Shown: piece by piece, positions 37,041 through 44,226 of the stretch
Numbering within the stretch: the stretch's first letter is position 1
Layout: the number at the start of each line of letters is the position of its first letter
From: Bradyrhizobium forestalis
GTDB taxonomy: Bacteria; Pseudomonadota; Alphaproteobacteria; Rhizobiales; Xanthobacteraceae
Length of the DNA stretch: 64,000 nt
Assembly: GCF_002795245.1 (NCBI RefSeq)
Contig: NZ_PGVG01000001.1
Span: forward strand, 310,001 to 374,000
Direction of reading: 5' to 3'
The notes under the pieces: model-generated
Databases searched by the model: none
The model's input: the letters and a program-made list of their open reading frames with translations, nothing else
What the model was told of the DNA's origin: nothing
Translations under genes and position numbers: made by a program

Positions 37041-37943
37041 ATGACACAAGCACCCATTGCACGCTTCACCCGGCTGCGGCACGCGACCTTCACCTCGCCC
37101 GATCCCGAGCGGCTGCTCGATTACTACCGCGGCGTGATCGGTCTCGGCCTCGTCGGCCGCGACGGAGGCCGCCTGTTCCTCGCCAACGACTCCGAGCAGC
37201 TCTCGCTGGTGATCGAGCCCGGTGACGCCGAGCTGAAGAGCATCGCCTTCGAGATATCTCCCGATGCCCAGCTGGAGTCGCTGGGCGCCGCGCTGAAGCA
37301 GGCGGATCTGCGGCCCGAGCTCCACAGCGATCCCCTGCCTGGCGTGTCCCGGCTGCTGTCCTTCAGCGATCCCGAAGGCACGCGCTTCGAATTGATCCAG
37401 GGCTGGACGCCGACCCCCGCGCAGGAGCGGATCGGAGGGTTCGCTGTCGCCAAGCTCGGCCATGTCGCGCTGCGCACGCCCGATCCGAAAGCCGCTTCGG
37501 AGTTCTATGCGAGCGTGATGGGCCTGCGGGTCTCCGACTGGATCGAGGACCGCTTCGTCTTCATGCGCAGCGGCTTCGAGCATCACACGCTGAATTTCGC
37601 CCGCGCGCCCGTGCGCGGTCTTCATCACTTCGCCTTCGAGCTGCGCGGGCCCGACCACATGCATCGCGCCTGCGATCACCTCGCGCGGCACAAGCTGCCC
37701 GTGCTCTGGGGGCCGGTGCGTCACGGCCCCGGCCACAACACTGCGATCTATCACCGCAATCCCGACGGTCATCTGGTCGAGCTGTTCTGCGATCTCGACC
37801 GCATGACCGACGAGGCGCTCGGCTATTTCGATCCGCGCCCGTGGCACCGCGATCGTCCGCAGCGGCCAAAGGTCTGGGTCGGCCTGCCGCGCGATGTCTG
37901 GGGCATGCCGCCTTCGCCTGAATGCACGGAGTTCGCGCGCTAG
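37041..37943 (+). CDS. VOC family extradiol dioxygenase-like protein
   Basis: A 300-residue protein with two vicinal-oxygen-chelate modules, like extradiol catechol dioxygenases. Candidate iron ligands are His141 (LGHVALRTPDP), His195 or His196 (GLHHFAFEL) and Glu247 (DGHLVELF). The N-terminal module is degenerate, as in BphC-type enzymes. An excellent GAGGGGGG ribosome-binding site precedes the ATG. Its place between the reductase and the Bug receptor, with an FAH-family gene in the regulon, fits meta-cleavage of an aromatic substrate. Confidence 0.9.
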   Translation: MTQAPIARFTRLRHATFTSPDPERLLDYYRGVIGLGLVGRDGGRLFLANDSEQLSLVIEPGDAELKSIAFEISPDAQLESLGAALKQADLRPELHSDPLPGVSRLLSFSDPEGTRFELIQGWTPTPAQERIGGFAVAKLGHVALRTPDPKAASEFYASVMGLRVSDWIEDRFVFMRSGFEHHTLNFARAPVRGLHHFAFELRGPDHMHRACDHLARHKLPVLWGPVRHGPGHNTAIYHRNPDGHLVELFCDLDRMTDEALGYFDPRPWHRDRPQRPKVWVGLPRDVWGMPPSPECTEFAR

Positions 37944-38010
37944 CGCACTGAGTACGGAAGAACGCCGCACGCGCGGCCAAAGACATAACAATCAAAGGGG
38001 AGAAGCATCC

Positions 38011-38988
38011 ATGCTCTGGATGAAGCGGATTGCTGCGGCCACTTTTCTGCTGGGCGGTTGTCTTGCAACCACTCTTGCGGCGGCGGACAACTATCCGTCG
38101 CGCCCGATCCGCCTGCTGCACGGATTTGCCGCGGGCGGTGCGGCCGACACGCTGTCGCGCATCATCGCCGACGGGCTCTCGAAGAAGCTCGGGCAGCCCA
38201 TCATCGTCGAGGCCAAGCCGGGCGCCGGCGGCAACATCGCCGCGGATGCGATCGCGAAGGCCGCGCCCGACGGCTACACGCTCGGGCTCGTCACCGGCGC
38301 CCACGCGATTTCCGCGGCGACCTACAAGAGCCTCGCCTATCAGCCCGCCGAGAGTTTCGAGATGATCTCGACGCTGGTCTATTACGCGCTCGTCATCGCC
38401 GTGCGCAACGATCATCCCGCAAAATCGCTCGGCGAGCTCATCGCCATCGCCAAGGAGAAGCCGGGCGCGCTCAGCTTCGGATCGGTCGGCTTCGGCTCTA
38501 CGCATCATCTTGCGGGAGAATTGCTGAACGCGGCGGCCGGCATCGAGATCGTGCACGTGCCGTATCGCGGCGATTCGCAGTCCATCACCGCGCTGCTCGG
38601 CGGCGAAGTGCCCATCATCGTCGGCACGCCCGTCCTGCTCGCGCCGCAAATCCAGGGCGGCGCGATCCGCGGCCTTGCGGTGACCTCGCCGACGCGCACC
38701 GCGTTGTTGCCCGATGTCCCCACGGTTCAGGAAGCCGGCATCAAGGGCTACGACGTGCGCACCTGGGCGGGCCTCCTGGCTCCGAAGGGCACACCGCCCG
38801 CGATCATGGCCACGCTCAATGCAGCGACACTCGAGGTGCTCAGGGACCCCGACATCAAGCGGCGCCTGGAGATGGCCGTCGGCGGAGAGGTTCGCGGTAG
38901 CTCACCGGAGCAGATGAAGGCGCTGATCGAGACCGAGATCGTCAAATGGACCGGCGTGGTGGAGCGGGCGAAGCTCCCGAAGATCTGA
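38011..38988 (+). CDS. Bug-family solute receptor (TctC-like)
   Basis: A 325-residue periplasmic receptor of the Bug family. It has a signal peptide of about 27 residues (MKRIAAATFLLGGCLATTLAA), then NYPSRPIRLLHGFAAGGAADTLSRI, the loop EAKPGAGGNIAADAIAKAAPDGYT, and the C-terminal PEQMKALIETEIVKW. The start at 38011 follows AAAGGGGAGAAGC. As the last gene of the reductase-VOC unit it probably brings in the aromatic or carboxylate substrate. No TctAB partner is nearby. Confidence 0.93.
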   Translation: MLWMKRIAAATFLLGGCLATTLAAADNYPSRPIRLLHGFAAGGAADTLSRIIADGLSKKLGQPIIVEAKPGAGGNIAADAIAKAAPDGYTLGLVTGAHAISAATYKSLAYQPAESFEMISTLVYYALVIAVRNDHPAKSLGELIAIAKEKPGALSFGSVGFGSTHHLAGELLNAAAGIEIVHVPYRGDSQSITALLGGEVPIIVGTPVLLAPQIQGGAIRGLAVTSPTRTALLPDVPTVQEAGIKGYDVRTWAGLLAPKGTPPAIMATLNAATLEVLRDPDIKRRLEMAVGGEVRGSSPEQMKALIETEIVKWTGVVERAKLPKI

Positions 38989-39431
38989 GGTGAGGGAGCT
39001 CGCCCGCTGCCGGCTATGCGCCCGGATGCACCTCCGCAGTTCGGAGCATGCGTTGCTTCACCGTCCGCGCGATCGCCGTCGTTGATCTGCGCAACGCCTG
39101 GAATTGCGGTGCGTCAGGATCGAGCATGATGCGCGGGCCCGTGGTTCCACACGGAGCGTAAAATTCTTTGTGAGGACTCCGAGGGAGGTGCGAGTTGACA
39201 GCTCGGCTACCCCGGCTTCTACTCGGCTTGTCGGGGATGTGCGATCTCCCCGTGAGGCGACATGCCCAAGAATCGCGTCCTGATTTTCACCAGGGACGCA
39301 GCATGTCATCCAACACCCGATGTCATCCCACATCATTTTCGGCTTGTTGGTCCGGCGCGACGCGCCGGCCTTGTCGATGCGTAACCTTGCGAAACGGACT
39401 TCACCTGGGGCGGGGACACAGGAGAACGACC
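38989..39431. other. 443-base spacer with small repeats
   Basis: No convincing coding frame. It contains a perfect 8-base hairpin CCGGCGCG-A-CGCGCCGG at 39352-39368, a short hairpin CTCCG/CGGAG at 39032-39046, and a direct repeat ATGTCATCC at 39303-39311 and 39320-39328. The A+T content rises around 39155-39180. It could hold an sRNA or regulatory sites for the PepSY-like gene behind it. Confidence 0.55.
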
Positions 39432-39665
39432 ATGCGCACACGGACAATCCTTCAGGCTCTCCTCGTTCCGGCGCTGATTGGCGGCGCCTCGGCCGCACAC
39501 GCGCTGACTGAGGAGGAGCTCGTCGCCAGGATCAAGGCGGCTGGCTACACCGAGGTCAGCGACATCAAGTCGACTGCGGAGGGGACGACCGCCAAGGCGA
39601 TCAAGAACGGCAAGCAGGTACGGCTCGTTGTCGACAGCAGTGGCCAGATCAAGGAGCGGAACTGA
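39432..39665 (+). CDS. Small secreted PepSY-like protein
   Basis: A 77-residue exported protein. The signal peptide (TILQALLVPALIGGASAAHA) is followed by a single PepSY-like module: TEEELVARIKAAGYTEVSDIKSTAEGTTAKAIKNGKQVRLVVDSSGQIKERN, where the AAGYTEV helix and the strand VRLVVDSSGQI are typical (given in pieces: LVARIKAAGYTEVSDI; QVRLVVDSSGQI). PepSY modules are thought to inhibit or bind peptidases or metals in the periplasm. GGAGAACGACC precedes the ATG at 39432. It is 42 bases ahead of the DUF1259 gene. Confidence 0.82.
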   Translation: MRTRTILQALLVPALIGGASAAHALTEEELVARIKAAGYTEVSDIKSTAEGTTAKAIKNGKQVRLVVDSSGQIKERN

Positions 39666-39707
39666 GACGGCTCCAGAAACCGAATTCACGCTCAAGGGAG
39701 CAGATCA

Positions 39708-40595
39708 ATGCGAAAGACAATCTCGGCGCTGATCGGCATCGGTGCCTGCTTCATCGCAAGCGCTCACGCGCAGGACGTCGATTGGCAGAAAGTCGACGAC
39801 ACGCTGGAGCGGAAGCCGGTCGTCACCGGCGACGTGCATCGCTACGGCTTTCCGCGCACCGATCTCACGGTGACGCTTGATGGCGTCACCATCAAGCCCG
39901 CGCTGGCGCTCGGCGGCTGGGTCGCGTTCAAGCCCGCGCATGGCGGCGTCATGGCGATGGGCGATCTGGTGCTGCTCGAATCCGAGATCAACCCGGTCAT
40001 GGCGAAGATGATCGCGAACGGGCTGGAGATCACCGCCGTGCACAACCATCTGCTCGGCGCGAGCCCGGCGACGTTCTACATGCACGTGGCCGGCCACGGT
40101 GATCCCGCCAGAATCGCCGCGGCCATCAAGGACGCGCTTGCCGAAAGCAAGACGCCGCTGTCGGCGCCCGCTTCGACGGCCGCTCCGCCGGCCGTCGAAC
40201 TCGACACTGCGCGGCTCGACAACATCATCGGCGTCAAGGGCCAGGCGAACGGCGGCGTCTACCAGTTCAACGTCCCCCGCCGCGATCCCGTCACCGAGCA
40301 AGGCATGCCGTTGAGCCCGGTCGGGCCGCTCGGCGTTGCAACCGCCGTCAACTTCCAGCCGACCGGCGGCGGCAAGGCCGCGATTACCGGCGACTTCGTG
40401 CTGACCGGCGACGAGGTGAACCCCGTGATCAAGACGTTGCGGTCGCATGGCATCGCCGTGACGGCCCTTCACAGCCACATGCTGGACGAACAGCCGCGCC
40501 TGTTCTTCATGCATTTCTGGGCCAACGACGATGCGATCAAGCTCGCGAGCGGCGTGCGTGCCGCACTCGACAAGACCGCCAGCACCAAGAGTTGA
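39708..40595 (+). CDS. DUF1259 (LppY/LpqO-type) periplasmic protein
   Basis: A 295-residue exported protein with two DUF1259 modules, a family named LppY/LpqO. After the signal peptide (ALIGIGACFIASAHA) come an N-terminal copy with GDVHRYGFPRTDLTVTLDGV and VHNHLLGASPATFYMHVAGHG, and a C-terminal copy with GVYQFNVPRRDP, GDEVNPVIKTL and LHSHMLDEQPRLFFMHFWAND. The paired H-x-H-x(8-9)-M-H patterns could bind metal. No enzymatic function is established for the family. Confidence 0.87.
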   Translation: MRKTISALIGIGACFIASAHAQDVDWQKVDDTLERKPVVTGDVHRYGFPRTDLTVTLDGVTIKPALALGGWVAFKPAHGGVMAMGDLVLLESEINPVMAKMIANGLEITAVHNHLLGASPATFYMHVAGHGDPARIAAAIKDALAESKTPLSAPASTAAPPAVELDTARLDNIIGVKGQANGGVYQFNVPRRDPVTEQGMPLSPVGPLGVATAVNFQPTGGGKAAITGDFVLTGDEVNPVIKTLRSHGIAVTALHSHMLDEQPRLFFMHFWANDDAIKLASGVRAALDKTASTKS

Positions 40596-40740
40596 GTGAG
40601 GACCCAGCAAATGACTAGTGGCGACGGGAGGTAGGCCGGAGAAGCACGATATCATGCCAATGACGAGGTTGGCCGAAGGATGCCGAGCGATGAGTGTCCC
40701 GCAAATTGGAGTAAAGCCGCTCGCCACGCCGACAGACAGG

Positions 40741-41448
40741 ATGTCGATGATGCGAAAATTGATGATCTGCCGAGCCGTCCTTCCGCCCCGACCTTCTGGG
40801 CGGGCGAGGCTTGCCTTGACGGTCATGCTGGTTTTGTTGACGGGAGGGAACGCCGTGGCCAAGACCCTGAATTTTGACAACGCTCCTGCCGGAATGCCGC
40901 CGGACGGGTGGACCTTGACGAAGACCGGTCAGGGACAACCGAAATGGACCATTGAGGCCGACGCCACGGCGCCAAGCCAGCCGAACGTGCTCAAGCAATC
41001 CGGCCGGGCGACCTTCCCAGTCGCCATCAAGAGCGATACCAGCATCGGTGACGGCTTCGTGGAGGTCAAATTCAAGGCCATCGCCGGCTCAGAGGATCGC
41101 GCCGCGGGGATCATCTGGCGCGCGAAGGACGCGGACAACTACTACGTCGTCCGGGCCAACGCGCTGGAGGACAACGTGGTGCTCTACAGGACGATCAAAG
41201 GCGTTCGAACGTCTTTGGAGATTGTCGGACGCAAGGGCGGCTATGGAGTCAGCGCGCCGGTAGCGTCCGCGCAATGGCACGCGCTGCGTTGCGACTTCGC
41301 GGGAAATCGGTTCAAGGTGACCTATGACGGAAAGCCGTTATTCGAGGTCGAGGACGCTACGATTACAGACGCGGGCATGATTGGCTTGTGGACCAAGGCG
41401 GATAGCGTGACCCTGTTCGATGATCTGACATATGGTGAGGTCAAATAG
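40741..41448 (+). CDS. Secreted concanavalin-like (DUF1080-related) protein
   Basis: A 235-residue exported protein with a signal-like region ending ALTVMLVLLTGGNAVA and a beta-sandwich that resembles the 3-keto-disaccharide hydrolase/DUF1080 fold: GDGFVEVKFKAIAGSEDRAAGIIWRAKDADNYYVVRANALEDN (for example FVEVKFKAIAG and NYYVVRANALEDN), ASAQWHALRCDFAGNRFKVTYDG and the closing ADSVTLFDDLTYGEV. The start is uncertain among ATGs at 40741, 40747 and 40750. Downstream lies a fragment of a second, related protein. Confidence 0.72.
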   Translation: MSMMRKLMICRAVLPPRPSGRARLALTVMLVLLTGGNAVAKTLNFDNAPAGMPPDGWTLTKTGQGQPKWTIEADATAPSQPNVLKQSGRATFPVAIKSDTSIGDGFVEVKFKAIAGSEDRAAGIIWRAKDADNYYVVRANALEDNVVLYRTIKGVRTSLEIVGRKGGYGVSAPVASAQWHALRCDFAGNRFKVTYDGKPLFEVEDATITDAGMIGLWTKADSVTLFDDLTYGEVK

Positions 41449-41479
41449 GCCTCTGTCCACTTCTGCCGGAGATAGTCAT

Positions 41480-41734
41480 GAATGTTCGACCTCTGTCGTT
41501 GAGAAAGGCCCGTGGCAGTGGAATACGTTCATGATCGAGGCCGTCGGCAACCGCATCAGGGTGACGCTAAACGATGTGCTCGTGAACGACTTCATGGACC
41601 CCAAGCCGCGGTCTCTTCGCGGCCACATCGCCCTGCAAAACCATCACGATGGTTCGAAGGTGCAATTCCGCAACATTCGCATTAAATCGGTGGTGCCGGG
41701 GGTCGTCGACTTGCCTGTCCCGAGAGTCGCTTAA
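41480..41734 (+). pseudogene. Fragment of a DUF1080-type protein
   Basis: The plus-strand frame here encodes only the C-terminal part of a DUF1080/3-keto-disaccharide hydrolase-like protein: WNTFMIEAVGNRIRVTLNDVLVNDFMD, then RGHIALQNHHDGSKVQFRNIRIK (for example GNRIRVTLNDVLVNDF and GHIALQNHHDGSKVQF). The N-terminal two thirds of the fold is missing and no signal peptide precedes it; the reading frame upstream runs into the previous gene in another frame. It is probably a decayed relative of the neighbour rather than a functional short gene. Confidence 0.6.
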
Positions 41735-41751
41735 GTCTTCTCACTGCGGTC

Positions 41752-42153
41752 CTATCGAGCTTCGACCACTTCGCCGTCTTCCTTCACGAAGCGGCCGATC
41801 GGATTGTCCAGGAGATCGATCACGGCTTCCGACGGCCGGCACAAGCGCGTGCCTTTTGGCGTCACCACGATTGGACGGTTGATGAGAATGGGATGGGTGA
41901 TCATGAAATCGAGGAGCTGGTCATCGGTCCATTTGGGATCGTCCAGGCCGAGCTCCTTGTACGGTGTTCCCTTCTCACGCAGCAGCGCGCGGACCGGAAT
42001 GCCCATCGTCGCGATCAACTCCTTGAGCTTGTCGCGCGAGGGCGGCGTCTTGAGATATTCGATGACATCAGGCTCAGCGCCGCTCTGCCGGATCATCGCC
42101 AGCGTGTTGCGCGAGGTGCCGCAGGCGGGGTTGTGATAGATCGTGACGGTCAT
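41752..42153 (-). CDS. arsC: Arsenate reductase, glutaredoxin-coupled type
   Basis: A 133-residue ArsC of the E. coli R773 type, reducing arsenate to arsenite with glutathione and glutaredoxin. The catalytic cysteine is Cys11 in YHNPACGTSRNTL. The three arsenate-binding arginines are represented by the RALLREKGTPY segment and the C-terminal VVTPKGTRLCRPSEAV. It is the last gene of a minus-strand operon and overlaps the aquaporin gene by 4 bases. A second, unrelated arsenate reductase lies in the same operon. Confidence 0.95.
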   Translation of the reverse strand: MTVTIYHNPACGTSRNTLAMIRQSGAEPDVIEYLKTPPSRDKLKELIATMGIPVRALLREKGTPYKELGLDDPKWTDDQLLDFMITHPILINRPIVVTPKGTRLCRPSEAVIDLLDNPIGRFVKEDGEVVEAR

Positions 42154-42851
42154 TGGGGTGTCTCCGCAATCGGAACAGGGCCGCGCGCTTGTGATTGGCC
42201 GAGCAGCCAGCTCATCAGCAGCATGCCGGCGACGGCGCCACAGAGCTCCGCAAGGATGAAGCCGGGCAGGTCAACGGGACGGATGCCGGCAAACGTGTTC
42301 GTCAGCGACCTTGCGATGGCGACGGCCGGATTGGCGAACGAGGTCGAGGCCGTGAACCAATAGGCCGCGGTGATGTAAAGGCCCACCAGCCAGGGAACCG
42401 CCGTCCGCTGGAAGCGGATGCCGGCCAGGATCGTCGCGACCAGCCCGAACGCCGCGACGGCTTCGGCAAACCATTGCGGCCCTCCGGTTCGAACTTTCGT
42501 CGAGAGGTCGAGCAGGGGCAGCCCGAACATCAGATGCGCCGCGATCGTTCCAGCGATGCCGCCGGCGATCTGCGCGATCACGTAGAGCGCGGCCTCGTTC
42601 ACCGGCAATTCGCGCTTGCCGGTGAAGACGAGGGTGATGGCCGGATTGAAGTGCGCCCCCGAGATCGGACCAAGCACGGTGATCAGGACGACCAGGATGG
42701 CTCCGGTCGGCAAGGTGTTGCACAGCAGCGCAAGCGCCACATCCTTGGTCAGCGTTTCCGCCATGATGCCGGAGCCGACCACGGTGGCGACGAGAATGCC
42801 GGTGCCGAGCGCCTCGGCCGCAACGCGCCGCGAGAGATCAAACGCGTCCAT
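42150..42851 (-). CDS. aqpS: AqpS-like aquaglyceroporin in ars operon
   Basis: A 233-residue member of the MIP family with six membrane helices and two NPA half-helices: Asn69-Pro70-Ala71 in GAHFNPAITLVF and Asn174-Pro175-Ala176 in SFANPAVAIARS. In Sinorhizobium meliloti, AqpS replaces ArsB: arsenate reduced inside the cell leaves as arsenite by diffusion through this channel. The same role is likely here, because the operon contains two arsenate reductases and no ArsB or ACR3. It overlaps both neighbours (1 and 4 bases). Confidence 0.92.
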   Translation of the reverse strand: MDAFDLSRRVAAEALGTGILVATVVGSGIMAETLTKDVALALLCNTLPTGAILVVLITVLGPISGAHFNPAITLVFTGKRELPVNEAALYVIAQIAGGIAGTIAAHLMFGLPLLDLSTKVRTGGPQWFAEAVAAFGLVATILAGIRFQRTAVPWLVGLYITAAYWFTASTSFANPAVAIARSLTNTFAGIRPVDLPGFILAELCGAVAGMLLMSWLLGQSQARGPVPIAETPQ

Positions 42852-43378
42852 CAGCCGGCCTTTGGTGTTGAATGCGTCGCACCTTCAGAGCGACCAATCT
42901 CACGCAGCTTGGTGCCGAGCGAGAGGTTGTCGATGCTCTTCAGCGGCAGGTTCACGAAGGTATCGATCCGGTTTCTCAGATAGCGGAATGCGGTGACGAA
43001 TGCCGCCTGCTTTTCCAGATCCGTGCCTTCGGCGGCAGCAGGGTCCTCGATGCCCCAGTGCGCCGTCATCGGCTGACCCGGCCAGATCGGACAGGATTCG
43101 CCGGCGGCGTTGTCACAAACGGTGAAGACGAAATCCATCACCGGCGCATCGGGCGTGGCGAACTCGAGCCAGCTCTTCGAGCGCATTCCGTCGGTCGGAT
43201 ACTCCATGGTCTGAAGCGTGTGCAGCGCCAGCGGATGCACTGCGCCCTTCGGTGTGCTGCCGGCAGAGAACGCCCGAAACCGGCCCGCGCCATCCTTGCG
43301 GAGGATCGACTCGGCGAGGATCGAGCGCGCCGAATTGCCGGTGCAGAGGAACAAGACGTTAAACGTGTGATCGTGCAC
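42851..43378 (-). CDS. Arsenate reductase, LMW-phosphatase type
   Basis: A 175-residue low-molecular-weight tyrosine phosphatase-type arsenate reductase. The P-loop FLCTGNSARSILAES holds the catalytic Cys12, and two further cysteines, Cys88 and Cys96 (FTVCDNAAGESCPIWPG), fit the resolving pair of thioredoxin- or glutaredoxin-linked enzymes. The GTG at 43378 was chosen because AAAGGAG stands 9 bases ahead; the longer open frame upstream overlaps arsR. It overlaps the regulator by 20 bases and the aquaporin gene by one base. Confidence 0.92.
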   Translation of the reverse strand: MHDHTFNVLFLCTGNSARSILAESILRKDGAGRFRAFSAGSTPKGAVHPLALHTLQTMEYPTDGMRSKSWLEFATPDAPVMDFVFTVCDNAAGESCPIWPGQPMTAHWGIEDPAAAEGTDLEKQAAFVTAFRYLRNRIDTFVNLPLKSIDNLSLGTKLREIGRSEGATHSTPKAG

Positions 43379-43733
43379 GGCTTTGCTCCTTTCGTTTGGG
43401 TGAGCAACAGGATTGCAGGGTTTGCACGACAGGCTCGCAAACTTCCGGCCGTCCGTCGCAGCAATCGCGCAGCAGGAAGACGGCAACGTCGCGGAATTCG
43501 CCGAGATTGGCGCGGTAGATGATCGAGCGGCTGTGCCGCTCGGAAGAGACGAGGCGCGCACGACTGAGAATCGACAGATGCGCCGACAGCGTGTTTTGCG
43601 GGACTTCCAGCAGCCGCGCGAGGTCGCCGGCTGCAAGACCGTCAGGCTCGTGCCTGACCAGCGTCCGGAACGCCTCCAGACGGGTCGGTTGAGACAGCGC
43701 GGCCAGCGCCAAGACGGCTTCTTCTTTTTCCAT
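43359..43733 (-). CDS. arsR: ArsR-type arsenic repressor 1
   Basis: A 124-residue ArsR/SmtB repressor. The helix-turn-helix is LAAGDLARLLEVPQNTLSAHLSILSRARLV (residues 33-62, for example DLARLLEVPQNTLSAHLSIL), and the beta wing is RHSRSIIYRAN. The candidate As(III) site is the C-terminal Cys91-Cys92 pair with Cys99 and a further Cys109-Cys110. It is first in the minus-strand operon and is divergent from a second arsR, with the palindromes described between them. Confidence 0.93.
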   Translation of the reverse strand: MEKEEAVLALAALSQPTRLEAFRTLVRHEPDGLAAGDLARLLEVPQNTLSAHLSILSRARLVSSERHSRSIIYRANLGEFRDVAVFLLRDCCDGRPEVCEPVVQTLQSCCSPKRKEQSRARSHV

Positions 43734-43740
43734 ATATCCA

Positions 43741-43769
43741 GATTTACGGAATTTATCAGTCCGCGTCAA
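43741..43769 (-). promoter_or_regulatory. Predicted promoter of the arsR-arsC-aqpS operon
   Basis: On the minus strand TTGACG (43769-43764) is followed after exactly 17 bases by TAAATC (43746-43741), only 8 bases ahead of the ATG at 43733. The layout fits a sigma-70 promoter with a very short leader. Confidence 0.5.
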
Positions 43770-43794
43770 TCCGAAATCCGGTCGTCCCGTGACT

Positions 43795-43811
43795 GAATAT
43801 TTCGAATATTC
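43795..43811. promoter_or_regulatory. ArsR operator-like palindrome
   Basis: GAATATTTCGAATATTC: arms GAATATT and AATATTC around TCG, in the A+T-rich spacer of the divergent arsR genes. It has the form of ArsR/SmtB 12-2-12-like operators. Confidence 0.6.
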
Positions 43812-43859
43812 TAGAAATAGCGTTTGACAATCGATGTGCATGGGCGCAGCGTGTCGCTC

Positions 43860-44177
43860 ATGAAGATCGACGACGCAGCAGCACGGCTGGAAGCCCTCGG
43901 GAATCGGACTCGCCTGCAGATTTATCGGGCGCTGGTTCGGGCCGGGCACGCGGGCATGCCGGTCGGCCGCTTGCAGGACAAGCTGAAGATTCCGGCGTCA
44001 ACGCTGTCGCACCACATCAAGACCTTGGTCTCGGTCGGACTGGTCAGTCAGATCAGGGAATCGACGACCCTGATTTGCCACGCCAACTTTGATGCCATGC
44101 GGGGCCTGGTCGACTTCCTGGTCGCAGAGTGCTGTGCGGACGAAGCCGGATGCAAGGATGCTCAGACGGCAGCCTGA
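43860..44177 (+). CDS. ArsR-type arsenic repressor 2
   Basis: A 105-residue ArsR-family regulator. The helix-turn-helix is PVGRLQDKLKIPASTLSHHIKTLVSVGLV (residues 35-63). The C-terminal triad Cys91-Cys92-x5-Cys98 (ECCADEAGCK) has the same spacing as the As(III) site of Acidithiobacillus ferrooxidans ArsR (Cys95, Cys96, Cys102). The start is uncertain among the ATG at 43860, GTG at 43851 and TTG at 43824. It heads the plus-strand unit with the flavoprotein and MFS genes and shares its upstream region with arsR 1. Confidence 0.88.
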   Translation: MKIDDAAARLEALGNRTRLQIYRALVRAGHAGMPVGRLQDKLKIPASTLSHHIKTLVSVGLVSQIRESTTLICHANFDAMRGLVDFLVAECCADEAGCKDAQTAA

Positions 44178-44200
44178 TTCATTTGACGATTTATTCCATA

Positions 44201-44209
44201 ATTCTAGAA
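44201..44209. promoter_or_regulatory. Repeated ATTCTAGAA site
   Basis: ATTCTAGAA (with the palindrome TTCTAGAA) lies 17 bases ahead of the flavoprotein start and occurs again at 43808-43816 beside the arsR operator. It may be a second operator used by one of the ArsR proteins. Confidence 0.4.
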
Positions 44210-44226
44210 GGATCGGAGAATTCGGA

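Noticed and set aside
35928..37991. 687-codon minus-strand frame opposite the reductase and VOC genes
   Set aside because: Antisense shadow; it would span two well-recognised plus-strand genes and the GntR operator.
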